Assembly: GCA_024398295.1 (NCBI GenBank)
Contig: JAKSJL010000004.1
Location: 1 to 61,835 of the forward strand
Length of the DNA stretch: 61,835 nt
Origin: Bacteroidales bacterium
Lineage (GTDB): Bacteria; Bacteroidota; Bacteroidia; Bacteroidales; UBA932
Direction of reading: 5' to 3'
Shown here piece after piece: positions 16,037 through 26,476 of this stretch. Each line of letters opens with the position of its first letter. Position 1 is the first letter of the stretch. A program made the position numbers and the translations under genes. The notes under the pieces are model-generated. The model saw only the letters and a list, made by a program, of their open reading frames with translations, had not been told where the DNA came from and did no database searches.

Positions 16037-18235
16037 TTAACCTATCTCAGCACCATTGTTAAGTGTCTCCTGAGGGGTGACGAAACGCATCTTGCCGTCT
16101 CCCTGGCGAGCCATGAGGATCATACCCTTGGACTCGATGCCACGGATCTTGCGAGGAGCAAGGTTCGCAAGGATACAGATCTGCTTGCCGACCATATCCT
16201 CTGGAGAGTAATACTCTGCGATACCAGATACGATAGTTCTCTTGTCGATACCGGTGTCAATGGTGAGTTTCAGAAGCTTGTCTGTCTTAGGCACTCTCTC
16301 TGCCTCAAGAACAGTGGCGGTGCGGATATCCATCTTCTCGAAATCCTCGAAGGTGCACTCCTCCTTCTGAGGAGCCACTACCTTCGCAGCCTCAGCCTTG
16401 GCTGCAGCCTCTCTCTCGGCGCGGATGGTGTCGAGGCGATCGAGCTGAGCCTGGATGGCATCATCCTCGATCTTCGCGAAGAGCAGCTCAGCTGCGCCCA
16501 CCTCATGACCAGCGGCGATGATGTCTGTATTTCCGAGCATATCCCAGTTAAGGCATACGCACTTGCCGTAACCAGGGCAAGATGAAGCTGGCTTAGGTGC
16601 ATCTGCAGACACAGTATGAAGCGCAGCGCACTCCCCTTCCTTATAGGTGTTCACAGTCTCCTGCTCACCCTTTCTGTGATCTACACCTGCGCAGATGCAT
16701 ACACCGAGCATCTTGCGGAGCTTCTCCGCAGCGAATGGGGTGAATGGCTCAAATGCGATAGCGAGGTCAGCACAGATCTGCATGCAGACGTTGAGGATGG
16801 TAGCTGTACGCTCCATGTCGGTCTTAGCGACCTTCCATGGCTCGGTGTCAGAGATATACTTATTACCCACACGGGCAATGCTCATGGCATCCTTCAGGGC
16901 CTCACGGAAATGATATCCCTCGAGGTTCTTCTCAAGCGAAGCCTTGAGTACAGGGATCTCTGCAAGAGCCTCCTTATCTACGTCAAGCAGAGCGCTCGCA
17001 GCAGGGACCTTGCCGTCAAAATACTTATGGGTGAGGACAATGGCACGGTTCACGAAGTTACCGAAGATAGCCACGAGCTCGCTGTTGTTCCTTGTCTGGA
17101 AGTCCTTCCAGCTGAAATCATTGTCCTTGGTCTCAGGAGCATTGGCAGTAAGCACATAACGCATGACATCCTCCTTGCCTGGGAACTGCTCAAGGTACTC
17201 GTGTGCCCACACTGCCCAGTTCCTTGAGGTAGAGATCTTGTCGCCCTCGAGGTTCAGGAACTCATTTGAAGGGACATTGTCAGGAAGGATGTAGCCGTCG
17301 CCATACGCCTTCAGCATCGATGGGAACACGATGCAGTGGAAGACGATGTTATCCTTGCCAATGAAGTGGACAAGCTTCGTATCCTCGCTCTTCCACCACT
17401 TCTCCCAGCTCTCAGGAAGAAGCTCCTGGGTGTTTGAGATATAGCCGATAGGCGCGTCAAACCACACATAGAGGACCTTGCCCTCAGCGCCCTCTACAGG
17501 CACTGGAACACCCCAATCGAGGTCACGCGACACGGCGCGTGGCTGGAGGCCTCCGTCGATCCAGCTCTTGCACTGGCCATAGACATTCGATCTCCACTCC
17601 TTGTGGCCATCAAGGATCCACTGTGAGAGCCACTGCTCATACTGGTCAAGTGGAAGGTACCAGTGAGAGGTCTTCTTCTTGATAGGCTCGGCGCCGCTGA
17701 GCTTTGACTTAGGGTTGATGAGCTCCTCTGGTGAAAGGGTGCTGCCGCACTTCTCACACTGGTCGCCGTATGCGCCCTCTGCACCGCACTTAGGGCAGGT
17801 GCCCACGATGTAGCGGTCTGCCAGGAAGGTCTTTGCCTCTGGGTCATAGTACTGCTCGCTCTCCTTGGTCACGAACTTGCCCTCGTCATAGAGCTTCTTG
17901 AAGAAAGCTGATGCGTTCTTGTCGTGAACATCCGAAGAGGTACGTCCATAGATATCGAAATTGATTCCAAGACCTGTGAATGAGTCCTTGATGATCTTAT
18001 GATACTTATCCACAATGTCCTGTGGTGTGCAGCCCTGCTGACGGGCCTTGATGGTGATAGGCACACCATGCTCATCCGAACCACAGACATAGAGGACATC
18101 CTCACCTCTCATGCGCAGATACCTCACATAGATATCTGCAGGCACATACACGCCGGCGAGGTGCCCGATGTGAACTGGACCATTGGCATAAGGAAGCGCG
18201 CAGGTCACAAGAGTTCTTTTGTAATTCTTTTCCAT
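16037..18235 (-). CDS. metG: Methionyl-tRNA synthetase with C-terminal tRNA-binding domain
   Basis: Charges tRNA-Met. 732 residues: class I catalytic domain with HIGH (22-25), four zinc-type Cys (147, 150, 160, 163) and the KMSKS-equivalent KISTS (333-337); helical anticodon domain; and a C-terminal Trbp111-like OB domain ([29 protein letters not shown]) that helps tRNA binding or dimerisation. About 49 extra residues (513-561) carrying seven Cys, starting CICAGVDHR and ending GKCVC, interrupt the sequence between KMLGV and LNWDMLG; I do not know this insert from other MetRS. It is the last gene of the serC-metG run and starts 14 nt after dnaG. Confidence 0.96.
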   Translation of the reverse strand: MEKNYKRTLVTCALPYANGPVHIGHLAGVYVPADIYVRYLRMRGEDVLYVCGSDEHGVPITIKARQQGCTPQDIVDKYHKIIKDSFTGLGINFDIYGRTSSDVHDKNASAFFKKLYDEGKFVTKESEQYYDPEAKTFLADRYIVGTCPKCGAEGAYGDQCEKCGSTLSPEELINPKSKLSGAEPIKKKTSHWYLPLDQYEQWLSQWILDGHKEWRSNVYGQCKSWIDGGLQPRAVSRDLDWGVPVPVEGAEGKVLYVWFDAPIGYISNTQELLPESWEKWWKSEDTKLVHFIGKDNIVFHCIVFPSMLKAYGDGYILPDNVPSNEFLNLEGDKISTSRNWAVWAHEYLEQFPGKEDVMRYVLTANAPETKDNDFSWKDFQTRNNSELVAIFGNFVNRAIVLTHKYFDGKVPAASALLDVDKEALAEIPVLKASLEKNLEGYHFREALKDAMSIARVGNKYISDTEPWKVAKTDMERTATILNVCMQICADLAIAFEPFTPFAAEKLRKMLGVCICAGVDHRKGEQETVNTYKEGECAALHTVSADAPKPASSCPGYGKCVCLNWDMLGNTDIIAAGHEVGAAELLFAKIEDDAIQAQLDRLDTIRAEREAAAKAEAAKVVAPQKEECTFEDFEKMDIRTATVLEAERVPKTDKLLKLTIDTGIDKRTIVSGIAEYYSPEDMVGKQICILANLAPRKIRGIESKGMILMARQGDGKMRFVTPQETLNNGAEIG

Positions 18236-18249
18236 ATATAATACTAGTA

Positions 18250-20244
18250 TTAATTATCTTTCCTTTCTCGACCAAGCATCACCTTGACCTTGGCCTGAGC
18301 CTTCTGGAACTTCGACAGGTCGGTCATGATGGCTATCTGGCGATCCGCATCTGCGCAGCCCTGCAGCTCCGCTCGCAGTTTCTGGATCATGTCCTCGAAG
18401 CGCCTCTCTGCATAGTAGAGGATAGCCTTCGGAACCTGCTTGACCAGCCATGACTCCACTGTAGTCATGGAGTTCTGGAGAGCTTTCACCGTGAGCTGAT
18501 ACTTCTCCACAGACAGTTCAGCCGTGACAAAAGCCACATTCCTATCCTCCGAATTAAGGAGGCGGCGAAGCATCTCATCCTGCTCGAGCCCTTCATCGTA
18601 CATGACGAAATACTGGTCATAGACCTGCCTGTAGATGTCATTCTGGAAGAAGCTTCCGTCAGACTCGATGGAATCCCTGATGAAATCAGCCACAAAAGGC
18701 TTATCTTCTTCGGAGCCGGAATAATACTCGGAGTCGCTCTCAAAATCAAGGACCATGGTTCCATACGAAAGTATGAAATACAGAAGGTCCTTCTCGGCAC
18801 TTGCGAGTACCTTGTTTGTCTCCAGGTCATTCAGTTCAAGAGGCTTCTGAGACACAGTAGGCTGAGCCTCCTCATAAGGAGCAACAGGCTCAAGTCCTGC
18901 CTCCACACGCCTCCTGGCCCTATCTTCGGAAGCCGCCGCCTCTTCTATCGCCTTCTCCCTGGCCGCCTTGATGTGACCAAAGATGACCTCCTGGTCTATG
19001 CCGAACCTGTCCGCACATGCCTGCGCAAGTACAGTTCTCTTCATGGCATCCGACACGAGGGAGATAGCTCCGCTGATATCAGAGATAAGCGCGGCTTTCT
19101 TAATAGGGTCTCCATCAGTCTGGTCTCTGTCGGCCATGAACGAGATGAAGTCCTGCTCGTGGGTGTCAAGGAAGCTCCTGACCTCCTCCAGCGTATGCTT
19201 GCGGGAATATGAATCCGGATCCTCCCCATCTGGAAGGAGGACTAGCCTTACGTTCATATCCTCTGCCAGAATGAGTTTTATAGCCTTGACTGCAGCCTTG
19301 ATGCCGGCGCTGTCGCCGTCGTACATCACGGTTACATTGTCAGTATATTTCTTTATGAGTCTCACCTGCTCTGATGTCAATGCCGTACCGCAGGATGCCA
19401 GGAGGTTTGTGATACCCAGCTGGTGCATGGACACCACGTCTACATTTCCCTCCACCAGATAGCACTTGTCCAGCTTCGAGATCTCGCTTTTCGCGAGATA
19501 GACGCCATACAGGGCACGGCTCTTCACGTAAATCTCGGTCTCCGGAGAGTTCATGTACTTTCCTGTGTTCTCCTTCTCTACCAGGATGCGGCAGCTGAAG
19601 CCGATCACGCGGCCGCTGACGGCGTGAATAGGGAAAGTGACCCTGTCATGGAAGCGGTCGCAGAGGCGTCCGTCATCGTACTTGACGCAGAGTCCGGCTT
19701 CTATCAGATACTCTTCCTTGAAGCCGGCGGCGACAGCTGCCTTAGCGAGAGCGGTGCGGTCTGCAGGAGACCATCCGAGCCCGAAACGGGCAATGGTCTC
19801 GTCAGACAGGCCGCGAGAGCGCAGGTAGGCGTAGCCGATGGCACGGCCTTCCCCGCTCTGGAGGTTCTCCACGAAGAATTTCTGGGCGAAGTCATTGACA
19901 AGGAAAAGGGTCTCCCTGTGCTGCTTGCGCGCAATATCCTCAGCGGTCTCCTCCTTCTCCTGTATCTCGATATGGTATTTATTTGCCAGATACCTCAGCG
20001 CTTCCGGATAGTCCAGATGCTCATAGTCCATGAGGAAGCCCACAGATGAACCAGCCTTGCCACATCCGAAGCACTTGTATATGCCCCTGGACGGGGTGAC
20101 ATGAAATGATGGGGTCTTCTCATTATGGAAGGGACAGCACGCCACAAAACTGGCTCCACGACGCTTGAGCGTCACGAAGTCGCCCACGACCTCTTCGATG
20201 CGGGCTGCGTCAAGTATGCGGTTCTTTGTCTCTTCAGGTATCAT
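18250..20244 (-). CDS. dnaG: DNA primase
   Basis: Makes RNA primers at the replication fork. 664 residues: CHC2 zinc ribbon (C37, H40, C58, C61 in [13 protein letters not shown]...[10 protein letters not shown]), catalytic core with the Toprim motifs [10 protein letters not shown] and [11 protein letters not shown], and a C-terminal helicase-interacting helical region after a variable linker. EGN replaces the commoner EGY in the Toprim glutamate motif; the catalytic Glu is retained. The gene overlaps the end of recQ by one base and precedes metG by 14 nt. Confidence 0.96.
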   Translation of the reverse strand: MIPEETKNRILDAARIEEVVGDFVTLKRRGASFVACCPFHNEKTPSFHVTPSRGIYKCFGCGKAGSSVGFLMDYEHLDYPEALRYLANKYHIEIQEKEETAEDIARKQHRETLFLVNDFAQKFFVENLQSGEGRAIGYAYLRSRGLSDETIARFGLGWSPADRTALAKAAVAAGFKEEYLIEAGLCVKYDDGRLCDRFHDRVTFPIHAVSGRVIGFSCRILVEKENTGKYMNSPETEIYVKSRALYGVYLAKSEISKLDKCYLVEGNVDVVSMHQLGITNLLASCGTALTSEQVRLIKKYTDNVTVMYDGDSAGIKAAVKAIKLILAEDMNVRLVLLPDGEDPDSYSRKHTLEEVRSFLDTHEQDFISFMADRDQTDGDPIKKAALISDISGAISLVSDAMKRTVLAQACADRFGIDQEVIFGHIKAAREKAIEEAAASEDRARRRVEAGLEPVAPYEEAQPTVSQKPLELNDLETNKVLASAEKDLLYFILSYGTMVLDFESDSEYYSGSEEDKPFVADFIRDSIESDGSFFQNDIYRQVYDQYFVMYDEGLEQDEMLRRLLNSEDRNVAFVTAELSVEKYQLTVKALQNSMTTVESWLVKQVPKAILYYAERRFEDMIQKLRAELQGCADADRQIAIMTDLSKFQKAQAKVKVMLGRERKDN

Positions 20245-22460
20245 TATGATGCAATTTCACAGAGGAACTTGATACGTACCAGACGTATCTCCATCTCATC
20301 GTATTCGTCTTCCAGATCCTTCAATGCATCAGCGAGCGAGTCAGACTCAGCCTCGTCGCGGAAGTATGAATAGATCTCATCCACCACGTCATCGTCAACG
20401 TTCTGCTGGATGTAATAGTTAAGGTTCAGCTTCGTGCCGCTTGAGACAATGATCTCGATCTCAGACATGAGCTTGTCCATGTCAAGGCCCTTCATGTCGG
20501 CGATATCCTCCAAGGCAATCTGCCTGTCGATGCTCTGAATGATGAAAACCTTGTTTGCTGACTTGTTCGGTGCAGTCTTCACCACGAAGTCATCCGGACG
20601 GATGATGTCATTCTCCTCCACATAGTTCTTGATGACTGTGAGGAACTCCTGACCGAACTTCTTCGCCTTGCCATCTCCTACTCCCTGGCAGTTCTTCAGA
20701 TCCTCCATGCTCACAGGGAACTGGATGGACATATCCACCAGCGATGGATCCGTGAATATGATCCAAGGCTGAAGCTTGAGCCTCTTCGCCATGTCTCGTC
20801 TGAGGTCCTTCAGGATGGAGAGGAGCACTGGGTCGCCACCACCGCCACCAGAGCGCATGGCCGCTGTAGCTGCAGCTGCCTCTTCGTCCTCTTCCTCGTC
20901 TGTACCCATGGAGAACTCCCTGTCTTCCACGAGCTTGAGCTCATAAGGATTTGAGGCGAAGATCATACCCTTCGCGGTGACGCTGATAAGGCCATAGGTC
21001 TCGATCTCCTTGTCAAGGAGATGCAGCAGAAGTCCCTGATGGATGACTGTGCACCAGAACTTCACAGAATGGTTGTTTCCAGAACCGAAAGCCGCCAGTT
21101 TATCGTGATGGTAAGTATTTATGGTAGAGTTCGTTACTCCAGCGAGAATATTTGCCAGATGCTCGATCTTGAACTTCTCCGGGAGTGACTTGATAAGCTC
21201 GATGACCATGCACATCTCCTTCCTGCCGTCAAATACGGGGCGAGGGTTCACGCAGTTATCACAGCATCCACAGTTCTCCTCAGAGTACTCTTCTCCGAAA
21301 TAGTTCAGAAGGAGCTTACGTCTACACTGGCTCGACTCTGCATAAGCCACGACCTCAGCGAGGAGCTGCTTGCCGATCTCCTGCTCGCTTATCATCTTTG
21401 ACTGCATGAACTTCTCCAGCTTCTGGATATCCTTGTAGCTGTAATAGGTGATGCAGCGGCCTTCCTGGCCATCACGGCCAGCACGGCCTGTCTCCTGATA
21501 GTAGCTCTCGATGCTCTTCGGTATGTCGTAGTGGATCACGAAGCGCACGTCTGGCTTGTCTATACCCATTCCGAAGGCGATGGTGGCCACGATTACATTG
21601 ACCTGCTCCATAAGGAACGCGTCCTGGTTATCCATACGCGTCTTCGCATCGAGTCCGGCATGGTATGGCCTCGCCGCTATGCCGTTCATGTTCAGCAGGT
21701 TCGCAAGCTCCTCCACCTTCTTTCTGCTTAGGCAGTAGATGATGCCGGACTTGCCTGCATTCTGCTTGATGAACTTGATGATGTTCTTCTCGGCGTCTAC
21801 CTTATCCCTCACCTCATAATAGAGGTTCGGTCTGTTGAATGAAGACTTGAATATCTTCGCGCCTGGTATGTTCAGGTTCTTGAGGATATCACTCTGCACC
21901 TTCGGGGTCGCTGTGGCTGTCAGGGCGATGATAGGAGCCCTGCCGAGCTGCTCGACCATGTCGCGGATGCGTCTGTACTCAGGGCGGAAATCATGCCCCC
22001 AGTCGGAGATACAGTGTGCCTCATCTATGGCATAGAATGAAATCTTCAGCTCCCTCAGAAGAGATATGTTGTCTTCCTTGGTCAATGATTCCGGAGCGAC
22101 ATACAGAAGCTTGGTCCTGCCCGAAAGCAGATCCTCACGTACTTCCTGAATCTGAGCCTTGCTGAGCGACGAATTCAGGAAGTGCGCGATACATCCATCT
22201 CCTGCGGACACGAATCCCCTGATGGCATCCACCTGATTCTTCATCAGGGCGATGAGCGGCGATATCACTATCGCCGTGCCTTCCATCACGAGTGCGGGCA
22301 GCTGATAGCACAGAGACTTTCCTCCACCCGTAGGCATCAGTACGAAGGCATCACCCCCTTCTATAAGATGCGTGATGACCTGTTCCTGATCTCCTTTGAA
22401 TGAGTCAAATCCGAAGAAATGCTTCAGCTTTGAACGCAAGATGTCCGATTCTATAGCCAT
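20244..22460 (-). CDS. recQ: ATP-dependent DNA helicase RecQ
   Basis: 3'-5' DNA helicase for recombination and fork repair. 738 residues: Walker A MPTGGGKS (42-49), DEAH box (AIDEAHCISDWGHDFRPEY), helicase C domain (SYYQETGRAGRDGQEGRC), zinc-binding Cys cluster (CRRKLLLNYF...CGCCDNC), winged helix, and an HRDC domain following a Gly/Ala-rich linker (AAAATAAMRSGGGGGDP). The acidic C-terminus (DVVDEIYSYFRDEAESD) is typical of Bacteroidota RecQ. It is the fourth gene of the serC-metG run. Confidence 0.95.
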   Translation of the reverse strand: MAIESDILRSKLKHFFGFDSFKGDQEQVITHLIEGGDAFVLMPTGGGKSLCYQLPALVMEGTAIVISPLIALMKNQVDAIRGFVSAGDGCIAHFLNSSLSKAQIQEVREDLLSGRTKLLYVAPESLTKEDNISLLRELKISFYAIDEAHCISDWGHDFRPEYRRIRDMVEQLGRAPIIALTATATPKVQSDILKNLNIPGAKIFKSSFNRPNLYYEVRDKVDAEKNIIKFIKQNAGKSGIIYCLSRKKVEELANLLNMNGIAARPYHAGLDAKTRMDNQDAFLMEQVNVIVATIAFGMGIDKPDVRFVIHYDIPKSIESYYQETGRAGRDGQEGRCITYYSYKDIQKLEKFMQSKMISEQEIGKQLLAEVVAYAESSQCRRKLLLNYFGEEYSEENCGCCDNCVNPRPVFDGRKEMCMVIELIKSLPEKFKIEHLANILAGVTNSTINTYHHDKLAAFGSGNNHSVKFWCTVIHQGLLLHLLDKEIETYGLISVTAKGMIFASNPYELKLVEDREFSMGTDEEEDEEAAAATAAMRSGGGGGDPVLLSILKDLRRDMAKRLKLQPWIIFTDPSLVDMSIQFPVSMEDLKNCQGVGDGKAKKFGQEFLTVIKNYVEENDIIRPDDFVVKTAPNKSANKVFIIQSIDRQIALEDIADMKGLDMDKLMSEIEIIVSSGTKLNLNYYIQQNVDDDVVDEIYSYFRDEAESDSLADALKDLEDEYDEMEIRLVRIKFLCEIAS

Positions 22461-22469
22461 ATAGATTGA

Positions 22470-23711
22470 TTATGCCAATTTATGTATAGCGAGTCCAGAG
22501 CGGAGCTTTGGCTCGAACCAAGTAGTCTTAGGAGGCATGATGGCGCCGGTGTCGGCAATGTTCATCAACTGCTCCATAGATACTGGATAGAGTGCGAAAG
22601 CGACCTTCATCTCGCCGCTGTCCACTCTACGAGAGAGTTCACCGAGTCCGCGGATGCCACCCACGAAGTCGATTCTCTTGTCTGTACGGAGGTCCTTGAT
22701 GCCAAGGATCTTGTCAAGGACAAGGTTTGAAAGGATGGTCACGTCGAGAACGCCGATAGGATCATTGTCGTCGTATGTGCCAGGACGGGCAGTGAGAGAA
22801 TACCACTTGCCGCCGAGGTACATGGCAAAGTTATGGAGACCTTCTGGCTTGTAGATCTCTGTGCCCATGCACATGACATCGAAGTCATATCCGAGCATGC
22901 CAATGATCTGACTCTCGGTGAGGCCGTTCAGATCCTTGACGACGCGGTTATAGTCGATGATCTTCAGCTGGCTCTCAGGGAAGCAGACTGCCATGAAATA
23001 ATTATACTCTTCCTTACCTGTGTGTGCAGGATTCTGGCTTCTCTTCTCGGAGCCTACGCGCGCAGCAGCTGCTGTGCGGTGATGACCATCAGCCACGTAG
23101 AATGCCTCCACCTCTGTGGTGAAGAGCTTCGTGATGAGAGCTATGTCAGCGTCATCGGAGATGACCCAGAGCTCGTGGCCGAAGCCGTTCTCATCCGTGA
23201 ACTTATACTCTGACTCACCTGCCACGTAGCGTGCCACGATGGCATTTATCTGCTCATTGTCCTTATATGCGAAGAACACAGGCTCTATGTTCGCGTTCTG
23301 GATGCGCACATGGATCATACGATCGTCTTCCTTGTCCTTGCGGGTAAGCTCATGCTTCTTGATCAGGCCACTTGCATAGTCATCGGTATGAGCACAGAGC
23401 ACTATACCATACTGGGTGCGCTCATCCATGGTCTGAGAATACACATAGTAGCATGGCTTCTCATCCTGCACGAGCCAGCCCTTCTGCTGCCATGCCTGGA
23501 AGTTCTCCACAGCCTTGTCATAGACCTTCTGGTCGTGATCTGGAAGGATAGGGTCGAAATCGATCTCAGGCTTGGTGATATGAAGAAGTGACTTCTCCGA
23601 GGCCATGGTCTTGGCCTCCTCTGAGTTCAGGACATCATAAGGTGGAGCGGCAACCTCGGTGACGAGGTTTCTTGGCGGACGCACCGCCGCAAAAGGCTTT
23701 ACAGTGACCAT
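22470..23711 (-). CDS. DUF1015 family protein
   Basis: 413 residues starting MVTVKPFAAVRPPRNLVTEVAAPPYDVLN, the usual DUF1015 N-terminus. Other hallmarks are RTQYGIVLCAHTDDY, IHVRIQNANIEPVFFAY, VADGHHRTAAAARV and FEPKLRSGL near the end. The biochemical function is not established. In Bacteroidota the gene is often linked to serA and serC, as here (1 nt after serA), which suggests a link to serine metabolism; that is inference. The start at 23711 is preferred to upstream in-frame codons that overlap serA. Confidence 0.9.
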   Translation of the reverse strand: MVTVKPFAAVRPPRNLVTEVAAPPYDVLNSEEAKTMASEKSLLHITKPEIDFDPILPDHDQKVYDKAVENFQAWQQKGWLVQDEKPCYYVYSQTMDERTQYGIVLCAHTDDYASGLIKKHELTRKDKEDDRMIHVRIQNANIEPVFFAYKDNEQINAIVARYVAGESEYKFTDENGFGHELWVISDDADIALITKLFTTEVEAFYVADGHHRTAAAARVGSEKRSQNPAHTGKEEYNYFMAVCFPESQLKIIDYNRVVKDLNGLTESQIIGMLGYDFDVMCMGTEIYKPEGLHNFAMYLGGKWYSLTARPGTYDDNDPIGVLDVTILSNLVLDKILGIKDLRTDKRIDFVGGIRGLGELSRRVDSGEMKVAFALYPVSMEQLMNIADTGAIMPPKTTWFEPKLRSGLAIHKLA

Positions 23712-23712
23712 A

Positions 23713-24633
23713 CTATTTGTTAACCTGGAATTTAGTGCAACCTGTAGCGAAATAATCAGCGATCTGGCGAGCCGCAGCGAGGCCGGCATTTACATTTGCC
23801 TCTGCGCTCTGGGCACCCATCTTCTTAGGGGTCGCGAACACGCGAAGGCCGAACTTCTCCTTCATCGCCTCGTAGCTGTCTGGCATGACGTCAGTGATAT
23901 ACTTGAGGTCAGTGCGCTCCTCGAGAGCCTTCATGAGGCCAGCCTCATCGATGACTTCCTTGCGCGCTGTGTTCACCAGGGTAGCGCCCTTAGGCATCTT
24001 TGACACCAGGTCATAGCCAATGCTGCCGATAGTCTGAGGAGTAGCAGGAATATGTATAGACACATAATCACAGCTTGAGTAGAGCTCCTCGAGAGTAGCA
24101 GCAGGTGTAGCTCCACCCTCAACTATCTTCTCTGCAGGGAGGAATGGGTCAATGGCCATGACTGACATGCCCAGAGCCTCTGCCTTCTTTCCTACGAGAC
24201 GGCCTACGTTTCCGAAGGCCTGGATACCTACTTTCTTGCCCATGATCTCAGTACCTGTAGCAGGTGTGAACTGGGTACGTGCCATGAATATCATCATGGC
24301 GATCGCAAGCTCTGCCACCGCATTTGAGTTCTGGCCAGGGGTGTTCATCACCACTACGCCATGGGCTGTGGCAGCCTCAAGGTCTACATTGTCATAACCA
24401 GCACCGGCGCGGACCACGATCTTAAGGTTCTTCGCTGCATCAAGCACCTCAGCGGTGACCTTGTCTGAGCGGATGATCATGGCGTCCACGTCTGCGACAG
24501 CAGCGACGAGGTCAGACTGCTCTGGATACTTCTCGAGAAGTACCACCTCGTGGCCTGCGGCCTCTGATATCTCCTTTATGCCAGCCACTGCAGCTGCTGC
24601 AAATGGCTTCTGGGTAGCTAAAAGTATCTTCAT
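23713..24633 (-). CDS. serA: D-3-phosphoglycerate dehydrogenase (short form)
   Basis: NAD-dependent 2-hydroxyacid dehydrogenase; first step of serine synthesis from 3-phosphoglycerate. 306 residues start MKILLATQKPF; NAD-binding fold with FGNVGRLVGKKAEALGMSVMAIDPF, catalytic-region motifs VVRAGAGYDNVDLEAA and VNTARKEVIDEAGLM. The C-terminal ACT regulatory domain of longer SerA proteins is absent, so feedback inhibition through that domain is not expected. Adjacency to serC (4 nt downstream of it) supports phosphoglycerate as the substrate. Confidence 0.92.
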   Translation of the reverse strand: MKILLATQKPFAAAAVAGIKEISEAAGHEVVLLEKYPEQSDLVAAVADVDAMIIRSDKVTAEVLDAAKNLKIVVRAGAGYDNVDLEAATAHGVVVMNTPGQNSNAVAELAIAMMIFMARTQFTPATGTEIMGKKVGIQAFGNVGRLVGKKAEALGMSVMAIDPFLPAEKIVEGGATPAATLEELYSSCDYVSIHIPATPQTIGSIGYDLVSKMPKGATLVNTARKEVIDEAGLMKALEERTDLKYITDVMPDSYEAMKEKFGLRVFATPKKMGAQSAEANVNAGLAAARQIADYFATGCTKFQVNK

Positions 24634-24637
24634 GACA

Positions 24638-25711
24638 TTATTTCTTAAGCTGTTCAAACTCCTGCATGCATGCTACAAGCGCCTCTACATCCTCCTGGCT
24701 GCAAGCGTTGTAGATGGAAGCGCGGAAACCGCCCACTGAGCGGTGGCCCTTGATGCCGACCATTCCCTTGGACTTGGCGAATGCCATGAACTCATCCTGA
24801 AGGTCTTCCTTGCCTGGAGCCATCACGAAGCAGACGTTCATGATAGAGCGTGAATCCTTCTCAGCTGTGCCAATGAACATGCTGTTTCTGTCGATCTCGT
24901 CGTAGAGGGTCTTCGCCTTCTTCTCGTTGATGGCGTGGATAGCCTCGACACCGCCGATGGACTTCACCCACTTGAGAGTCTCGTTCATCACGAAGATAGA
25001 GAATACAGGAGGGGTGTTGAACATAGAATCCTTGTCGATATGAGTGCGAAGATCGAGCATGGTAGGGATATAACGGGTAACCTTGCCGAGAAGGTCCTTC
25101 TTTATGATGAAGAAGGTCACACCTGCAGGACCTGCGTTCTTCTGAGCACCACCATAGATCATAGCATACTTGCTGACATCCACTGGACGGCTGAGGATGT
25201 CTGAAGACATATCAGCGATGAGTGGAACTGGGCAGTCGATATCTTCCTTGATCTCGGTACCATAGATGGTGTTGTTTGTAGTGATATGGAAGTAGTCCAC
25301 ATCTGTAGGGATCTCGTAGTCCTTAGGGATGTAGGTGTAGTTCTTATCCTTAGAGCAAGCTACAGCGTAAGCCTCGCCGAGGCCCTGAGCCTCCTTGAGT
25401 GCCTTGTGTGCCCAGACACCTGTATCAAGATATGCAGCCTTCTTCTCGAGGAAGTTCATCGCAACATAAAGGAAGCCCATGCTGGCTCCACCGCCAAGGA
25501 ATACCACTTCGTAGTCCTCAGGGATGTGAAGGAGCTCTTTCCAGAGTGCGCGGCACTCATTCATCACCTCGTCCCACTGAGGGGTACGGTGTGAGATGGA
25601 AATCAATGAAATACCTGTACCTTTGAAGTCCTTCAACGCCTCGATGGCATTGTCAATGGCAACCTGTGGAAGGAGGCAAGGGCCTGCATTGAAAACATGA
25701 ATCTTTTTCAT
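24638..25711 (-). CDS. serC: Phosphoserine aminotransferase
   Basis: PLP enzyme that converts 3-phosphohydroxypyruvate and glutamate to phosphoserine, and may serve in PLP synthesis. 357 residues with [11 protein letters not shown] at the start, [18 protein letters not shown] and the PLP lysine at 191 in [12 protein letters not shown]. Normal length. First gene of the leftward run serC-serA-DUF1015-recQ-dnaG-metG, in which every gap is 14 nt or less. Its promoter is at 25741-25771. Confidence 0.96.
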   Translation of the reverse strand: MKKIHVFNAGPCLLPQVAIDNAIEALKDFKGTGISLISISHRTPQWDEVMNECRALWKELLHIPEDYEVVFLGGGASMGFLYVAMNFLEKKAAYLDTGVWAHKALKEAQGLGEAYAVACSKDKNYTYIPKDYEIPTDVDYFHITTNNTIYGTEIKEDIDCPVPLIADMSSDILSRPVDVSKYAMIYGGAQKNAGPAGVTFFIIKKDLLGKVTRYIPTMLDLRTHIDKDSMFNTPPVFSIFVMNETLKWVKSIGGVEAIHAINEKKAKTLYDEIDRNSMFIGTAEKDSRSIMNVCFVMAPGKEDLQDEFMAFAKSKGMVGIKGHRSVGGFRASIYNACSQEDVEALVACMQEFEQLKK

Positions 25712-25740
25712 TTCAAAAAATTATCTAAAATATTCTTTAT

Positions 25741-25771
25741 CAAATCTACTAAAAATGGCGCAAACCTCAAA
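25741..25771 (-). promoter_or_regulatory. Promoter of the serC operon
   Basis: Read on the minus strand: TTTG (25768-25771), 19 nt, TAGATTTG (25741-25748), an exact match to the Bacteroidota consensus in both boxes and spacing. The start would be near 25736, giving a leader of about 25 nt. The -33 box touches the stop codon of the upstream yigZ-like gene. Confidence 0.7.
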
Positions 25772-26387
25772 GCGTTTCGATGAAAGCGCCTTCTATTTTC
25801 TCAGCCTTTTCGCAGAAATCGCTCTCCTGAGCCAGCCTGACACGCACCGTGATGGCGCATGAGACGCCGAAATCCTGATCACGCTGAGGGAGTGACATAT
25901 CCTTAATGAGCTTCATCACGGAATTCATCGACAGGTACGGGAAACTTATGCGCCAGTCGCGACCGGCGACCTTCTCCACTATCTGAGCATTCTGTATGGC
26001 ATCCGCAGTGGCTGTCTTGTATGCCCTGATGAGGCCTGGGACGCCGAGCTTGATCCCTCCGAAGTACCTGACGACCACCACGAGCACATCGCTGAGCGAC
26101 GCGGAGTCTATCTGCCCGAGGATGGGGCGTCCAGCCGAGCCTGAGGGCTCACCATCATCGCTGGCCCTGAATCGGGCTCCGTCAAGTCCAAGTCTGTATG
26201 CGAAGCAATGATGACGTGCATCGTGATACTCCTTCTTCAGGGCGTCCACATACTGCTTCACCTCCTCCTCGCTCTCGACCGGATAGGCGAATGACATGAA
26301 GCGACTACCCAACTCCTTGTATAGTCCCTCTGAAGGCCCAGCTACGCTGGAATACGTATCAACAGACTGAATTTCGTCTTTCGCCAT
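25767..26387 (-). CDS. YigZ/IMPACT family protein
   Basis: 206 residues. An N-terminal UPF0029/IMPACT domain has the typical SRFMSFAYPVESEEEVKQYVDALKKEYHDARHHCFAYRLG, FRASDDGEPSGSAGRPIL and VVVVRYFGGIKLGVPGLIRAYKTA segments; a DUF1949-type C-terminal domain follows (about 135-206). The family is linked to translation regulation or ribosome-associated stress, with no firm enzymatic activity. The promoter -7 box (26392-26399) ends only 4-5 bases before the ATG, so the mRNA is probably leaderless or nearly so. Its own promoter separates it from serC. Confidence 0.92.
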   Translation of the reverse strand: MAKDEIQSVDTYSSVAGPSEGLYKELGSRFMSFAYPVESEEEVKQYVDALKKEYHDARHHCFAYRLGLDGARFRASDDGEPSGSAGRPILGQIDSASLSDVLVVVVRYFGGIKLGVPGLIRAYKTATADAIQNAQIVEKVAGRDWRISFPYLSMNSVMKLIKDMSLPQRDQDFGVSCAITVRVRLAQESDFCEKAEKIEGAFIETL

Positions 26388-26391
26388 AATT

Positions 26392-26422
26392 CAAATTTAG
26401 TGTTTTTATCTATTATTTGCAA
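26392..26422 (-). promoter_or_regulatory. Promoter of the yigZ-like gene (leaderless type)
   Basis: Minus strand: TTG (26420-26422), 20 nt, TAAATTTG (26392-26399). The expected start falls at or within one or two bases of the ATG at 26387. Confidence 0.65.
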
Positions 26423-26476
26423 CTGAGTCGAATTATTTTGTAAATTCGCGGCACGAACAAAATCTAAACGAATTTT

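Noticed and set aside
16029..16045. ATAGG/CCTAT hairpin between tetR-like and metG
   Set aside because: Only five base pairs, overlaps the metG stop and has no T-tract; not called a terminator.
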